DNA of 64,000 nt, taken from Acinetobacter sp. YWS30-1. GTDB lineage: Bacteria > Pseudomonadota > Gammaproteobacteria > Pseudomonadales > Moraxellaceae. Positions 1 to 9,139 of the stretch are shown here, piece by piece. The stretch's first letter is position 1. Each line of letters opens with the position of its first letter. Below the pieces are notes generated by a model that worked only from the letters and a program-made list of their open reading frames with translations, was not told where the DNA came from and did not search any database. The stretch is taken from contig NZ_CP114606.1 of the NCBI RefSeq assembly GCF_033558715.1, forward strand, positions 372,001-436,000. The letters are read 5' to 3'. A program made the position numbers and the translations under genes.

Positions 1-437
1 ATCTGACCGAATTACATCAACTGTTCATGCAAAAAGTCATTCGCCCACAGATGCGTCCGGAAGGTTTTAAGGCCATTCAGTGCCATAAAGATGCGGGACA
101 TGAAATTGTTGGTATTACTGCAACCTCGGACTTTATTACCGCACCGATCTTCCGTGAGTTTGGGATTACTGAAATTATTGCCACCAATGCTGAAGTCATT
201 GACGGTAAATATACCGGTAAGGTGACCAATATCGCCTGCTATCAGCAAGGCAAATTGACCCGTCTGAATCAATGGTTGGCTGGTCGTGGCGTGACTGAGT
301 CTTGGGCCTATTCAGATTCAATCAATGACCGTTTTCTGCTGGAATATGCCGATCATGCCATTGCCGTAAATCCGGATGAGCGTCTGGAAGCACTGGCCAA
401 AGAACAGGGCTGGGAAATTCAGGACTGGTCGATTTAA
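1..437 (+). CDS. HAD-superfamily hydrolase, subfamily IB (C-terminal part)
   Basis: The left window edge truncates this gene: the frame is open from base 3, upstream of the first ATG at 27. The visible part has HAD motif II (the Thr/Ser in GITATSDF) and motif III (SDSINDRFLLEYADHAIAVN), which supplies the Mg-binding aspartates. The catalytic DxDxT of motif I must lie outside the window. This order and the ending (EALAKEQGWEIQDW) fit the SerB/CicA-like IB phosphatases, which act on phosphoserine-like or lipid phosphates. The substrate cannot be told from this fragment. A strong terminator follows 22 bases after the stop. Confidence 0.85.
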   Translation, partial: LTELHQLFMQKVIRPQMRPEGFKAIQCHKDAGHEIVGITATSDFITAPIFREFGITEIIATNAEVIDGKYTGKVTNIACYQQGKLTRLNQWLAGRGVTESWAYSDSINDRFLLEYADHAIAVNPDERLEALAKEQGWEIQDWSI

Positions 438-459
438 GCAATTCTTTTGATTTAATCAG

Positions 460-484
460 GCACAACTTCGGTTGTGCTTTTTTA
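460..484 (+). terminator. Rho-independent terminator of the HAD gene
   Basis: A 7-bp stem GCACAAC/GTTGTGC closes on a TTCG tetraloop and is followed by seven T residues. It sits just after the HAD hydrolase stop codon. Confidence 0.9.
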
Positions 485-593
485 TAAGCAGAATAGGGTA
501 CTTTTTGACATGCCCGTTGCTGAATAAACATGCTATGCTCAGAATAAATAAAGCAAGTCGACAATAACGATAGCAAGCGCTGAGGTAATGAAA

Positions 594-845
594 ATGACCC
601 AAGTTAGACCGCGTATGACTCATCTATTTGCACAGTTAGGTCTGGATTCGAGTGCAGAAGGGATTGCCCAATTTATTCATGAGCATCAATTACCCAAAGA
701 TGTAAACCTGATGGAGGCGCCGTATTGGTCAGATGCACAGCGCCAGTTCCTGGCTGAAAAAATTGCTTCAGATGGAGAATGGGCCATTGTGGTAGATCAG
801 CTTAATGAATCTCTGCATGAAGATGCTACCAGTGGGATGGAATAG
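594..845 (+). CDS. DUF2789 family protein
   Basis: This is a small soluble protein of 83 residues. It matches the pattern I remember for DUF2789: an N-terminal LFAQLGLDSS, then FIHEHQLP, then EAPYWSDAQRQFLAEKI and a C-terminal EWAIVVDQLNESL. The function of the family is unknown. An in-frame ATG lies 6 bases upstream at 588. I prefer 594 because GAGG at 582-585 is 8 bases from it but only 2 from the earlier ATG. No signal peptide or membrane segment is visible. A bidirectional terminator separates it from the convergent ovoA gene, so it appears to be monocistronic. Confidence 0.75.
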   Translation: MTQVRPRMTHLFAQLGLDSSAEGIAQFIHEHQLPKDVNLMEAPYWSDAQRQFLAEKIASDGEWAIVVDQLNESLHEDATSGME

Positions 846-850
846 CGAAC

Positions 851-878
851 AAAAAGCCAATCAACTGATTGGCTTTTT
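851..878. terminator. Bidirectional terminator between DUF2789 gene and ovoA
   Basis: The inverted repeat AGCCAATCA/TGATTGGCT is flanked by A residues on the left and T residues on the right, so it can end transcription from both converging genes. Confidence 0.85.
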
Positions 879-889
879 CATTTGGGGCA

Positions 890-3076
890 TTACTGTGTCC
901 GTTTCCATAAAGTTACTTGGGACAGGGTATGTTGATATTTACGCGCTGTTTCTCGGATCACAAAAGGCACATCCACAGGTTCGTCCAGCATTTCAAAATG
1001 TGGACTTAGCAAAGCTTTGATACCCTCTAAGGTACTCAGGTTTTCTCCCGCCTGCTTAAATCCGCCGATCCATTCACTGCGTGCTGTATGTTCTTCCAGC
1101 CAGGTATAAGGCGAGGCTAGCATCAGGATTCCGCCCATATTCAGCCGATTATGAATCTCACTTAGAAAAGCTTTAGGATGATGCAGGCGATCAATCAGGT
1201 TGGCTGCCAGAATAAAATCATAATCTTTAAACTGCGGTTTCAGGTTGCAGGCATCGGCCTGATAAAACTCGACCTTATTGGCAACCTGTTTAAGTTCAAG
1301 TTCTGCCAGTGAGCAGGATTTATATTCCACCAGTTCACCCTCAACAGGAATGCTATAGCGCAGGGTCTCTCCTTGCGCCAGCACCACACCTTGCTGAATA
1401 AAACGGGCTGAAAAGTCTAAACCGGTGACCTGATCAAAATCTTGGGCCAGTTCAAAGCTGGCGCGTCCGGTGGCACAACCGATATCCAGCGCTTTATGAC
1501 ACGGAATGTTTTGAAAATAAGGACGGGCCAGTTGAATGAGGCTTTGGGCAAAGTTTGGAACAGCAAAATATTCCGCCCCATACTGGAATTCCAGATATTG
1601 GGAAATCAGCTGATCACTTTCATATTGAGAGTGAAACTGCGGTGATGTCTCTTCCGCGGCAACATAGCGAAAACCGGCATGCTGGAAAAAATGTCGCCGG
1701 AACGCATAGCGTGAACTGTGCAGGGCTTCATTACCGGCTGAAATCCAGGAACCGCCTTTAATCAGATGATGTTGGCCATCGAAGGTTGGGGTACTAAAAT
1801 CATCATAGAAAGGATGGACTTGAAAGCCTTCGAAAGGATAAATCGGGGTCTCGGTCCATTGCCAGACATTGCCCTGAACATCATAAAAATCGCCATGCTG
1901 AAAATGATCCACCGGAAAAGAGTTAGGGCCATATTTTAATTCAATATTGGCTTTCTCAGGACTTGGTAATTTTGGATCCAGTCCTGAAACTGCATACAAT
2001 CGATACCATTCATCCTCAGTGGGCAGACGAATGGATTCTCCGGTCTGTGTTGATTTCCAGTTACAGAAAGCTTTGGCTTCATGATAATTCACTTCGACTG
2101 GCCAGTCCCAAGGCATTGGAACTTCTTCCAGCATCAGTCTTAAGGACCAACCCAGTTCCGTTTTGACCCAGAAGGTAGGATGTGTGGCTTGAGAAAATGC
2201 TAACCATTGCTGGCCCTCTTCAGTCCAGTAGTCAGCTGTCTGATAACCTTCTGCTTCAACAAAGGCTAAAAACTCCTGATTGGACACCAGATATTTAGAG
2301 GCTTCGAATTCTGCAATTTCGGCATGATGGTGGCCGTATTCATTGTCCCAGCCATAAAAAGCATGTTCGAAATTTTTATGTAAATTGACCTGACCTGCGG
2401 GTACCTTTATCAGACTATTTTCAGGCGCAATGCCGGTAATGACATTGGCACGCCACTGCGGATGATTTTGTACATAACGTAACTGATGCTGGCGGATTAA
2501 AACCGAAGACGTTTCCAGATGAATCCGTTCATGCTCAATACCCATGATGATGGTCCACCAGGGATTGTGCCAGTTCAATGGAAGTTGTAGCGGCGCATGT
2601 TCTATCACTTTCAAGACCAGGGCACGCACCTGATGCCGGTAATCACGTACCGCCTGAATGCTAGGCCAGTGATAGTTCTGTTCATCCAGATCATCCCAGC
2701 TCATTTCATCTACACCAATCGCGAAGATACTTTCCAGATGCGGATTTAAACGTTCCGGGATCAGTTGAGCCAGCAATAGCTTATTGATAAAAAAAGTGGC
2801 AGTATGACCAAAATAAAAGATCAGTGGATGACGTAAGGCAATCGGTTTGTCATAAAAGGCTTCTTCATTTTTCAGACAGTCAAACAGTTGCTCATAGGTG
2901 TCAAAGGTATTTAGAAAATAATCACGTAATACGGCACGCGCTGTCGGTTCATCTTCAAAATCAAGGTTGGGAGTCGGGTGTAGCGTTGGTTTAAGCGGTT
3001 TCCATAAACCCATTTCTTCGAGCTGGTCATGAGAAGAAGATAATAAAGTTTTGGAATCAGAAGATTTGATCTGCAT
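890..3076 (-). CDS. ovoA: OvoA: 5-histidylcysteine sulfoxide synthase / mercaptohistidine methyltransferase
   Basis: This 728-residue protein has the three-part OvoA architecture. An N-terminal DinB-like domain carries the iron ligands: H91 (in FYFGHTATFF) and the motif HERIHLE at 182-188, which supplies H182 and H186. A formylglycine-generating-enzyme-like middle domain follows (for example LPTEDEWYRLYAVSG, QGNVWQWTETP, LIKGGSWIS and FRRHFFQHAGFRYV). A C-terminal SAM methyltransferase domain has the glycine motif ALDIGCATGRASFELA. EgtB proteins lack this fused methyltransferase, which is why I call OvoA. The family couples cysteine and histidine with O2 as the first step to ovothiol A, a thiol antioxidant, and then N-methylates the product. 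The start has a GGAAG ribosome site. The gene stands alone. A 14-bp palindrome lies 55 bases upstream. Confidence 0.88.
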   Translation of the reverse strand: MQIKSSDSKTLLSSSHDQLEEMGLWKPLKPTLHPTPNLDFEDEPTARAVLRDYFLNTFDTYEQLFDCLKNEEAFYDKPIALRHPLIFYFGHTATFFINKLLLAQLIPERLNPHLESIFAIGVDEMSWDDLDEQNYHWPSIQAVRDYRHQVRALVLKVIEHAPLQLPLNWHNPWWTIIMGIEHERIHLETSSVLIRQHQLRYVQNHPQWRANVITGIAPENSLIKVPAGQVNLHKNFEHAFYGWDNEYGHHHAEIAEFEASKYLVSNQEFLAFVEAEGYQTADYWTEEGQQWLAFSQATHPTFWVKTELGWSLRLMLEEVPMPWDWPVEVNYHEAKAFCNWKSTQTGESIRLPTEDEWYRLYAVSGLDPKLPSPEKANIELKYGPNSFPVDHFQHGDFYDVQGNVWQWTETPIYPFEGFQVHPFYDDFSTPTFDGQHHLIKGGSWISAGNEALHSSRYAFRRHFFQHAGFRYVAAEETSPQFHSQYESDQLISQYLEFQYGAEYFAVPNFAQSLIQLARPYFQNIPCHKALDIGCATGRASFELAQDFDQVTGLDFSARFIQQGVVLAQGETLRYSIPVEGELVEYKSCSLAELELKQVANKVEFYQADACNLKPQFKDYDFILAANLIDRLHHPKAFLSEIHNRLNMGGILMLASPYTWLEEHTARSEWIGGFKQAGENLSTLEGIKALLSPHFEMLDEPVDVPFVIRETARKYQHTLSQVTLWKRTQ

Positions 3077-3130
3077 TCTGTGCTTCCTTGAATACGTTTT
3101 AATTTTTCATCTTCAGGAAAATGAATTTGA

Positions 3131-3144
3131 TACTTTTAAAAGTA
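3131..3144. promoter_or_regulatory. Palindrome upstream of ovoA
   Basis: TACTTTTAAAAGTA is a perfect 14-bp palindrome 55 bases upstream of the ovoA start. It could be an operator, but it is A/T-rich and may be chance. Confidence 0.25.
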
Positions 3145-3186
3145 CTTGAAAGGAAGCAACTGATGCGATGTATTTAGGTAACAAAA

Positions 3187-3210
3187 TGCTGCATCGATAT
3201 CGATGCAGCA
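3187..3210. repeat. Perfect 24-bp palindrome between ovoA and the LysR gene
   Basis: The two 12-base halves, TGCTGCATCGAT and ATCGATGCAGCA, are exact reverse complements with no spacer. It lies 20 bases past the stop of the minus-strand LysR gene and about 110 bases upstream of ovoA. On the minus strand it is followed by ATTTTGTT, so it may be a poor terminator; a dimeric-protein operator for ovoA is the alternative. Confidence 0.6.
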
Positions 3211-3230
3211 GAGAAATGTGAAAATTAATT

Positions 3231-4100
3231 TTAAATTGACGGGCCTTGCATCAGTTGAACCAATGCTTCAGCCGCCTTCGATTGAGTACGACCCGGATGC
3301 CAGACCATACCGAGCTGACGGTTCATTTCCAGATTCAGATCCAGTTCTTGCAGGTCATGATTGACCAGGGTTTTGGGCAAAACAGACCAGCCTAAACCAA
3401 TCGAAACCAGCATCCGGATGGATTCAAGCGGGTTATTGCTCATGGTCGTTTTCGGCTTGATACCCTGTTTTTCAAACTCGGCCATCGTAATCTGCGTGGT
3501 ATAGGTCTGCGCAGAAGGCAGCAGGCTTGGGTAATTCACCAGATCTTCAAGAGACAGGTTTTTTTGCTGAGCCAGTGGATGGAATGGTGCGACCACAAAA
3601 ACCAGAGGATCATTCCAGATAGTGACATATTTTAGGCGTTCATCACCATGCGGTGGCAAGGTCAGGAAAGCCAGTTCCAGATCACCAGCAATGACCTGTT
3701 CATGCGCCTGTTCAGAATCTACAAAATGTACATCTAGCGTCACATTTGGATATTGCTGTACATATTCACGCAGATGGCTCGGTAAATGATGCAGGCCAAT
3801 ATGATGGCTGGTGCCAATTTTCAGTTTGCCTTGGACCTGACCTTGTTCATGACTCAGGGTGTAGTGAATATCACCCAACTCGTTCAGCCAGTTTTTTACC
3901 TTAGGCAGCAGGGAATGTGCCGCATGAGTGGCCTGAACACCACGGCCCGCAGATTCAAATAATTTCACCCCAAAATATTCTTCCAGACTGTGAATACGTT
4001 TGGTCACAGCCGGTTGGGTAATAAAAAGCTGATCTGCAGCCAAAGAAATCGAACCTGTTTCCATGACTTTTACAAAGGCTTCAAAAGCTGCGAGATTCAT
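3231..4100 (-). CDS. LysR-family transcriptional regulator
   Basis: This is a 289-residue protein with the standard LysR layout. The N-terminal winged helix-turn-helix covers about residues 1-60 (AFEAFVKVMETGSISLAADQ, then TQPAVTKRIHSLEEYFG). From about residue 90 there is an effector-binding domain (GKLKIGTSHHIGLHHLP...). I start at ATG 4100, which has AGGTGA 5 bases upstream; a GTG at 4109 has no ribosome site. The helix-turn-helix ends of LysR proteins are usually upstream of the regulated gene, but here the divergent neighbour is the DUF2061 gene or leuC more than 650 bases away. The target is unknown. The end of the gene is close to a 24-bp palindrome. Confidence 0.88.
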   Translation of the reverse strand: MNLAAFEAFVKVMETGSISLAADQLFITQPAVTKRIHSLEEYFGVKLFESAGRGVQATHAAHSLLPKVKNWLNELGDIHYTLSHEQGQVQGKLKIGTSHHIGLHHLPSHLREYVQQYPNVTLDVHFVDSEQAHEQVIAGDLELAFLTLPPHGDERLKYVTIWNDPLVFVVAPFHPLAQQKNLSLEDLVNYPSLLPSAQTYTTQITMAEFEKQGIKPKTTMSNNPLESIRMLVSIGLGWSVLPKTLVNHDLQELDLNLEMNRQLGMVWHPGRTQSKAAEALVQLMQGPSI

Positions 4101-4241
4101 CTTGATCACCTATAAAGTTTTTTTATGCTTAAGTTTATTATTGTAATAATTTAAGAATAAATCAAAGTAAAAATATAGAACTATTGGTTTAATGTTGAAT
4201 TAATACACATTTTTAAATGTTTTATTTTATGTCATAAAAAA

Positions 4242-4262
4242 AGCCACCGAGGGTAGGTGGCT
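4242..4262 (-). terminator. Terminator of the DUF2061 gene
   Basis: AGCCACC/GGTGGCT forms a 7-bp stem, followed on the minus strand by seven T residues. Confidence 0.85.
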
Positions 4263-4285
4263 CAAAAAGGAAGATCGACAAAAAA

Positions 4286-4522
4286 TTATGCGGTGATTTC
4301 CTCATCCTGTTGCTGGCTTTTTGCTTCCCAGATTTTCTCGTGGAAGAAGAAAGCAACTGCCTGTACAGTCGGTTCTAATAAACTCAAGGCAATCGCCATG
4401 GTTAAACTGCCTGTGACAAAATAGCCCACTAACATCGCGACAGTGATGTGCATGATGTAATAGCTAAATGTCTTTTTGAACATGCGCTGATTGTTGTCTA
4501 CGAAACGTTGAATATGTGCCAT
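4286..4522 (-). CDS. DUF2061 small membrane protein
   Basis: This 78-residue protein looks like DUF2061: a lysine-rich start (MFKKTFSYYIMH), two hydrophobic segments (about residues 22-40 and 42-60), and the family-like ending EPTVQAVAFFFHEKIWE. It should lie in the inner membrane; the function is unknown. I start at ATG 4522 because AGGAAG is well placed upstream, and not at the longer 4537 start. An A/T-rich 19-base stretch upstream (4563-4581) resembles a Fur box at 13 of 19 positions, which is weak evidence for iron control. Confidence 0.75.
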   Translation of the reverse strand: MAHIQRFVDNNQRMFKKTFSYYIMHITVAMLVGYFVTGSLTMAIALSLLEPTVQAVAFFFHEKIWEAKSQQQDEEITA

Positions 4523-4562
4523 GTGGATCTTCCTCAAAACAAATGATCTGTGCCGATGAGGA

Positions 4563-4581
4563 AATAATAATAATTCTCATT
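4563..4581. promoter_or_regulatory. Weak Fur-like sequence between DUF2061 gene and leuC
   Basis: AATAATAATAATTCTCATT matches the classical 19-bp Fur consensus GATAATGATAATCATTATC at 13 positions. The surrounding DNA is very A/T-rich, so the match may be chance. Confidence 0.25.
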
Positions 4582-4784
4582 TAATTTGTAAAAACGAATA
4601 TTTTTAATAAAACGATCGGAAAATTAGATTTATAAAAAGAGAGCTAAACCATGATTTAATTTAAGTTTTAAAAGATTCCAAAAAGTTTTTTAACTAATAA
4701 AAATGATAAATTAGATTTATGTGAATGCAGCGATATAATCAAAATTAGCGAAAGAATTTACCCAGTCCAGTGGAGCACATCGAC

Positions 4785-6218
4785 ATGGCAGGCGAGACCC
4801 AAACAGCAAAAACATTATACGATAAGTTATGGGATGACCATTTAGTAAAACAACGAGATGATGGTTCAGCTCTACTTTATATCGACCGTCATTTATTGCA
4901 TGAAGTGACTTCGCCACAAGCCTTTGAAGGCTTGCAACTTGCTGGCCGTAAGCCATGGCGTTTAAGTGCCAATATTGCGACACCTGACCATAACGTACCG
5001 ACCTCTAAAAAAGAGCGTGAGCAGGGCGTGGCTGGGATTGAAGATGATACTTCACGTATCCAAGTACAAACCTTGGATGATAACTGTAAGACGTTCGATA
5101 TTGTTGAATTTGATATTAACGATATTCGTCAAGGCATCGCGCACGTTGTTGGTCCTGAGCAAGGCTTAACCTTGCCAGGTATGACCGTTGTATGTGGTGA
5201 CTCACATACTGCAACACATGGTGCATTTGGCTGCTTGGCACACGGGATTGGAACATCAGAAGTTGAACATGTATTGGCAACCCAATGCCTGGTTCAGAAG
5301 AAAATGAAAAATATGTTGGTACGCGTTGACGGTAAATTGGGTCAAGGCGTAACACCGAAAGATGTGGTTTTAGCCATTATCGGTAAAATCGGAACTGCAG
5401 GCGGTACAGGTCACGCGATTGAATTTGGTGGTCAGGTGTTCCGTGACATGTCGATTGAAGGCCGTATGACCGTGTGTAACATGGCAATCGAAGCGGGTGC
5501 ACGTGTCGGTATGGTCGCAGTCGATGAAAAAACCATTGAGTATGTTAAAGACCGTCCATATGCACCGAAAGGCGAGCAATGGGATCAGGCGGTTGCGTAC
5601 TGGAATACTTTGCACTCCGACGAAGGTGCTCACTTCGATACAGTTGTAGTGTTACAAGGTGAAGAGATTGAACCGCAAGTGTCTTGGGGGACTTCTCCTG
5701 AGATGGTGATTCCGGTGTCTCAAGCGGTTCCAACTTTGGAACAGGCCAAAGATGATGTACAGCGCAATGACTGGAACCGTGCTTATCAATATATGGGCTT
5801 AACTGCAGGTCAGCCTTTAGCAGATATTCAGTTAGACCGTGTATTCATCGGTTCTTGCACCAACTCACGTATCGAAGATATTCGTGCTGCGGCTGAAGTA
5901 ATCAAAGGCCGTAAAGTGGCTTCTAGCATTAAGCAGGCCATGGTCGTTCCGGGTTCGGGTTTAGTGAAACAGCAGGCAGAATCTGAAGGTTTGGACAAAG
6001 TCTTTATCGAAGCTGGTTTTGAATGGCGTGAACCAGGCTGTTCTATGTGCTTGGCAATGAATGCTGACAAGTTGCAGCCAGGCGAACATTGTGCCTCAAC
6101 TTCAAACCGTAACTTTGAAGGTCGTCAGGGTAATGGCGGTCGTACCCACTTGGTGAGTCCAGCCATGGCGGCGGCGGCAGCGATTGCCGGTCACTTTGTT
6201 GATGTCCGTTCATTTTAA
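4785..6218 (+). CDS. leuC: 3-isopropylmalate dehydratase large subunit LeuC
   Basis: This 477-residue protein is the large subunit of isopropylmalate isomerase. It interconverts 2- and 3-isopropylmalate with LeuD in leucine synthesis. The three [4Fe-4S] cysteine ligands are visible at C358 (FIGSCTNSR), C419 and C422 ([11 protein letters not shown]). The aconitase-type start motifs [21 protein letters not shown] and the C-terminal [12 protein letters not shown] are intact. ATG 4785 has GGAG 9 bases upstream; a GTG at 4770 would place the start before that site. leuD follows after 21 bases, so the two subunits are co-transcribed. Confidence 0.97.
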   Translation: MAGETQTAKTLYDKLWDDHLVKQRDDGSALLYIDRHLLHEVTSPQAFEGLQLAGRKPWRLSANIATPDHNVPTSKKEREQGVAGIEDDTSRIQVQTLDDNCKTFDIVEFDINDIRQGIAHVVGPEQGLTLPGMTVVCGDSHTATHGAFGCLAHGIGTSEVEHVLATQCLVQKKMKNMLVRVDGKLGQGVTPKDVVLAIIGKIGTAGGTGHAIEFGGQVFRDMSIEGRMTVCNMAIEAGARVGMVAVDEKTIEYVKDRPYAPKGEQWDQAVAYWNTLHSDEGAHFDTVVVLQGEEIEPQVSWGTSPEMVIPVSQAVPTLEQAKDDVQRNDWNRAYQYMGLTAGQPLADIQLDRVFIGSCTNSRIEDIRAAAEVIKGRKVASSIKQAMVVPGSGLVKQQAESEGLDKVFIEAGFEWREPGCSMCLAMNADKLQPGEHCASTSNRNFEGRQGNGGRTHLVSPAMAAAAAIAGHFVDVRSF

Positions 6219-6239
6219 TTGGTACGCAGGAGCAGAAAT

Positions 6240-6890
6240 ATGAAAGCTTATACCGTTGAACAAGGTATTGTTGCACCCTTAGACCGTGCCAATGTCGATA
6301 CAGATTTAATTATTCCAAAACAGTTTTTGAAATCGATCAAACGTACCGGTTTCGGTGAAAACCTGTTTGATGAATTGCGTTATTTGGATGAAGGTTATCC
6401 GGGTCAGGATAACTCGGTTCGTCCGATTAACCCGGACTTCGTGTTAAACCAGCCACGTTATCAAGGTGCATCCATCTTAATTTCTCGTGCTAACTTCGGT
6501 TGCGGTTCAAGCCGTGAGCATGCGCCGTGGGCATTGAATGAATACGGTTTCCGTACTGTGATTGCACCAAGCTTTGCTGATATTTTCTTTAATAACTGTT
6601 TTAAAAATGGCATGTTGCCGGTAATTTTGCCGGAAGAAACGGTTGATCAGTTATTTAAAGAATGTGCAGCAGCTGAAGGTTATCAGCTAACGATTGATCT
6701 GGAAGCGCAGGAAGTTCGTACACCAAATGGCGAAAGCTTCAAGTTTGAAGTGGACCCATTCCGTAAGCATTGTTTGTTAAATGGTTTGGATGATATTGGC
6801 TTAACTTTGCAGGCGGCAGATGATATTCGGGCCTATGAAGAAAAAACCAAACAATCACGCCCATGGGTATTTGCTGAAATTCATTCATAA
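6240..6890 (+). CDS. leuD: 3-isopropylmalate dehydratase small subunit LeuD
   Basis: This 216-residue protein is the swivelling small subunit that completes the LeuC active site. Conserved stretches are [19 protein letters not shown] near the start, then [15 protein letters not shown] and the following [18 protein letters not shown] 6240 has AGGAG 7 bases upstream. A longer TTG start at 6219 has no support. There is no terminator between leuD and the lipoprotein gene 87 bases downstream, so they may share a transcript. Confidence 0.97.
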   Translation: MKAYTVEQGIVAPLDRANVDTDLIIPKQFLKSIKRTGFGENLFDELRYLDEGYPGQDNSVRPINPDFVLNQPRYQGASILISRANFGCGSSREHAPWALNEYGFRTVIAPSFADIFFNNCFKNGMLPVILPEETVDQLFKECAAAEGYQLTIDLEAQEVRTPNGESFKFEVDPFRKHCLLNGLDDIGLTLQAADDIRAYEEKTKQSRPWVFAEIHS

Positions 6891-6977
6891 AACAGCAAAA
6901 ATTGTCATGGCATGACTGCGAAGGCCTTGCTAATATCAGAAGATTATTAATTTTTTTGATAGGTTAATACAGACATC

Positions 6978-7541
6978 ATGGCAACGTATTGGAAACAGTG
7001 GCTTGCTCTAAGTGCAGTATCAGTGCTGATGACCGCGTGTCAGAGCATTGATACCATCAAACTTAAACACGCCAAAGAAGATGCAGAAAGCAAATCCAAT
7101 GCCTTGATTTATTGTGCAGGCACACCGGATTGTCAGTTTGAACGTTTAGATCGGACCATGATTGTGGATGAGTCCACCAAACGAATCAGCCCAGAAGCGC
7201 TGGATCAGCGTCTGGTTCGTTTGCAGGCCAAAAACCTGAAACAGGATAATCCGATTTATTTATCTGTGCCGGAAGGGCAGCATGAACTGGTGGTGCGTTT
7301 CTATCCGATTAGCAAGGATAAGGCTGAGACCTTGCATCTGTTCCAGCAGTTTAAGGCGAATAAACGCTATACCCTGAAAATGTTCCGTGACCGAAATGCA
7401 CGTAGCACCAGTTTATTAAATGCCTCTGCACCTGATCCATTGTGTGTGGACCTGTTGCAAGAGCAGAAAGTGATTCGTCGTTTTTGCAAACCTTATAATG
7501 TCATCAATGGCATTGCAGAGTTTGTAGAAAAAAAAATTTAA
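6978..7541 (+). CDS. Putative lipoprotein within the leu cluster
   Basis: I do not recognise this 187-residue protein. It begins with a charged residue and hydrophobic stretch ending in the lipobox LMTAC, with Cys21 as the lipidation site, so it is likely exported and lipid-anchored. The mature part has four further cysteines (CAGTPDC at about 46-52, LCVDLL and RRFCKPY near the end) that could form disulfides. A central stretch (YLSVPEGQHELVVRFYPIS) looks like a beta-sandwich. It lies between leuD and leuB although leucine synthesis is cytoplasmic, so the position may be historical. A hairpin without a T-run follows. Confidence 0.75.
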   Translation: MATYWKQWLALSAVSVLMTACQSIDTIKLKHAKEDAESKSNALIYCAGTPDCQFERLDRTMIVDESTKRISPEALDQRLVRLQAKNLKQDNPIYLSVPEGQHELVVRFYPISKDKAETLHLFQQFKANKRYTLKMFRDRNARSTSLLNASAPDPLCVDLLQEQKVIRRFCKPYNVINGIAEFVEKKI

Positions 7542-7545
7542 CCTA

Positions 7546-7563
7546 GTCAGGTGGATGCCTGAC
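7546..7563. promoter_or_regulatory. Hairpin in the leuB leader
   Basis: GTCAGG and CCTGAC form a 6-bp stem with a 6-base loop, 19 bases before the leuB start codon. There is no T-run, so it is not a standard terminator. It could stabilise or modulate the leuB segment of the mRNA. Confidence 0.4.
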
Positions 7564-7582
7564 CTTATAAATGGAAAAGCTC

Positions 7583-8662
7583 ATGTCTAAACAAATTTTG
7601 ATTTTAGCTGGTGACGGTATTGGCCCTGAGATTGTAAAAGCCGCAGAACAGGTGCTTACACGAGTTAATGAAAAATTCAATCTGGGTTTAACATGGGAAC
7701 AAGGTCTGTTGGGCGGTGCTGCGATTGATGCACACGGTTCACCTTATCCAGACGTAACGTCTGAACAGGCGAAAAAAGCAGACGCGATTCTGCTTGGTGC
7801 TGTAGGCGGTCCAAAGTGGGATACGATTGAGCGTTCAATCCGTCCAGAACGTGGCCTGTTAAAACTACGTAGTGAATTGAATCTGTTTGCGAACTTGCGT
7901 CCAGCAATTCTTTATCCGCAATTGGCTGATGCCTCTAGCTTGAAACCGGAAATCGTCTCTGGTCTGGATATCCTGATCGTACGTGAATTGACTGGTGGTA
8001 TTTACTTCGGTCAGCCACGCGGGATCCGTGAACTGGAAAATGGCGAAAAACAAGGTTTCAACACTGACGTTTATGCAGAATCTGAAATCAAACGTATTGC
8101 CAAGGTTGCGTTCGAACTTGCTGGTCTGCGTGGCGGTAAAGTATGTTCAGTTGATAAAGCCAACGTGCTTGAAGTGACTGAGCTTTGGAAACAAACCGTG
8201 ACTGCACTGAAAGAAGAGCAATATCCGGACATTAACCTGTCTCATATGTATGTAGACAATGCTGCGATGCAGTTAGTACGTGCGCCTAAACAGTTTGACG
8301 TGATCGTAACGTCTAACCTGTTCGGTGACATCCTGTCTGATGAAGCTGCAATGCTGACTGGTTCAATCGGTATGTTGCCATCAGCTTCATTGGATGAAAA
8401 TGGTAAAGGGATGTACGAACCTTGCCATGGTTCTGCACCAGACATCGCAGGTCAAAACCTGGCAAACCCATTGGCAACCATTCTGTCTGTAGCCATGATG
8501 CTGCGTTATACCTTCCGTGAAGAAGCAGCCGCTAAAGCGATTGAAGATGCAGTAGGGAATGTTTTAGACCAAGGTCTGCGTACTGCTGACATCATGTCTG
8601 AAGGCATGACTAAAGTGGGTACAGTGGAAATGGGTCAGGCAGTGGTAACTGCATTGAACTGA
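7583..8662 (+). CDS. leuB: 3-isopropylmalate dehydrogenase LeuB
   Basis: This 359-residue enzyme oxidises and decarboxylates 3-isopropylmalate with NAD+, giving the 2-oxo acid precursor of leucine. Family signatures are [11 protein letters not shown] at the start, [13 protein letters not shown] in the middle, and the Mg/substrate loop [27 protein letters not shown], followed by [14 protein letters not shown] start at ATG 7583, with GGAA 8 bases upstream, because the earlier ATG at 7571 has no ribosome site and LeuB proteins usually start MSKQI-like. A strong terminator ends the leu cluster. Confidence 0.97.
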   Translation: MSKQILILAGDGIGPEIVKAAEQVLTRVNEKFNLGLTWEQGLLGGAAIDAHGSPYPDVTSEQAKKADAILLGAVGGPKWDTIERSIRPERGLLKLRSELNLFANLRPAILYPQLADASSLKPEIVSGLDILIVRELTGGIYFGQPRGIRELENGEKQGFNTDVYAESEIKRIAKVAFELAGLRGGKVCSVDKANVLEVTELWKQTVTALKEEQYPDINLSHMYVDNAAMQLVRAPKQFDVIVTSNLFGDILSDEAAMLTGSIGMLPSASLDENGKGMYEPCHGSAPDIAGQNLANPLATILSVAMMLRYTFREEAAAKAIEDAVGNVLDQGLRTADIMSEGMTKVGTVEMGQAVVTALN

Positions 8663-8682
8663 GTTACTCATTAGTTCCACGT

Positions 8683-8711
8683 AAAAAACGCAGCCTTGAG
8701 CTGCGTTTTTT
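8683..8711. terminator. Bidirectional terminator at end of leuB
   Basis: CGCAGC/GCTGCG stem with a 5-base loop, flanked by six A and six T residues. It serves leuB on the plus strand and the convergent lipoprotein gene on the minus strand. Confidence 0.92.
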
Positions 8712-8725
8712 ACGACTGATTTTGA

Positions 8726-9139
8726 TTAACAGGTTCGACCCGAAAGGCTGACAGAAGTTGCAATATTGTCTTTGAGCAAAAAGGTAATCTTGCATTGCAA
8801 ATTCACATCATAACCTGATGCAGGACTCACAGTGACTGGAACCGGAACTGTGCCAGTACCTGCTGCCGGAAACTGGGCAATCGGTAAGGGAACGGTCACA
8901 GGACGTTCCACGACATAGCTGAGCTGTTGGGAGCTGAGCTCAGGTTCACTGATTTGCTGATAACCCAAACGTTTCAGATCTAAATTGCGATCAATATACT
9001 GGCTACTCTGCCCAATAAATTGCTGTAAATAAGTTTCACGGTCAGTCTGGCTGATCTTAGGTGTTTGTGCACACCCTGACAGACCGAGCAACAGGATGCT
9101 CAAGCCCAATACCAGAGAAGTACCTTTGCTTAACAACAT
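8726..9139 (-). CDS. Small lipoprotein, paralogue A
   Basis: This 137-residue protein has a lipoprotein signal (SILLLGLSGC) and is probably anchored in the envelope. The mature part has the pattern LQQFIGQSSQYIDRNLDL, and a C-terminal segment with two cysteines (LQCKITFLL ... SGRTC at the very end). The neighbouring gene at 9346-9741 shares both features, so the two arose by duplication. I start at ATG 9139, which has GGAG 7 bases upstream; the longer TTG start at 9157 lacks support. The family and function are unknown to me. Confidence 0.75.
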   Translation of the reverse strand: MLLSKGTSLVLGLSILLLGLSGCAQTPKISQTDRETYLQQFIGQSSQYIDRNLDLKRLGYQQISEPELSSQQLSYVVERPVTVPLPIAQFPAAGTGTVPVPVTVSPASGYDVNLQCKITFLLKDNIATSVSLSGRTC

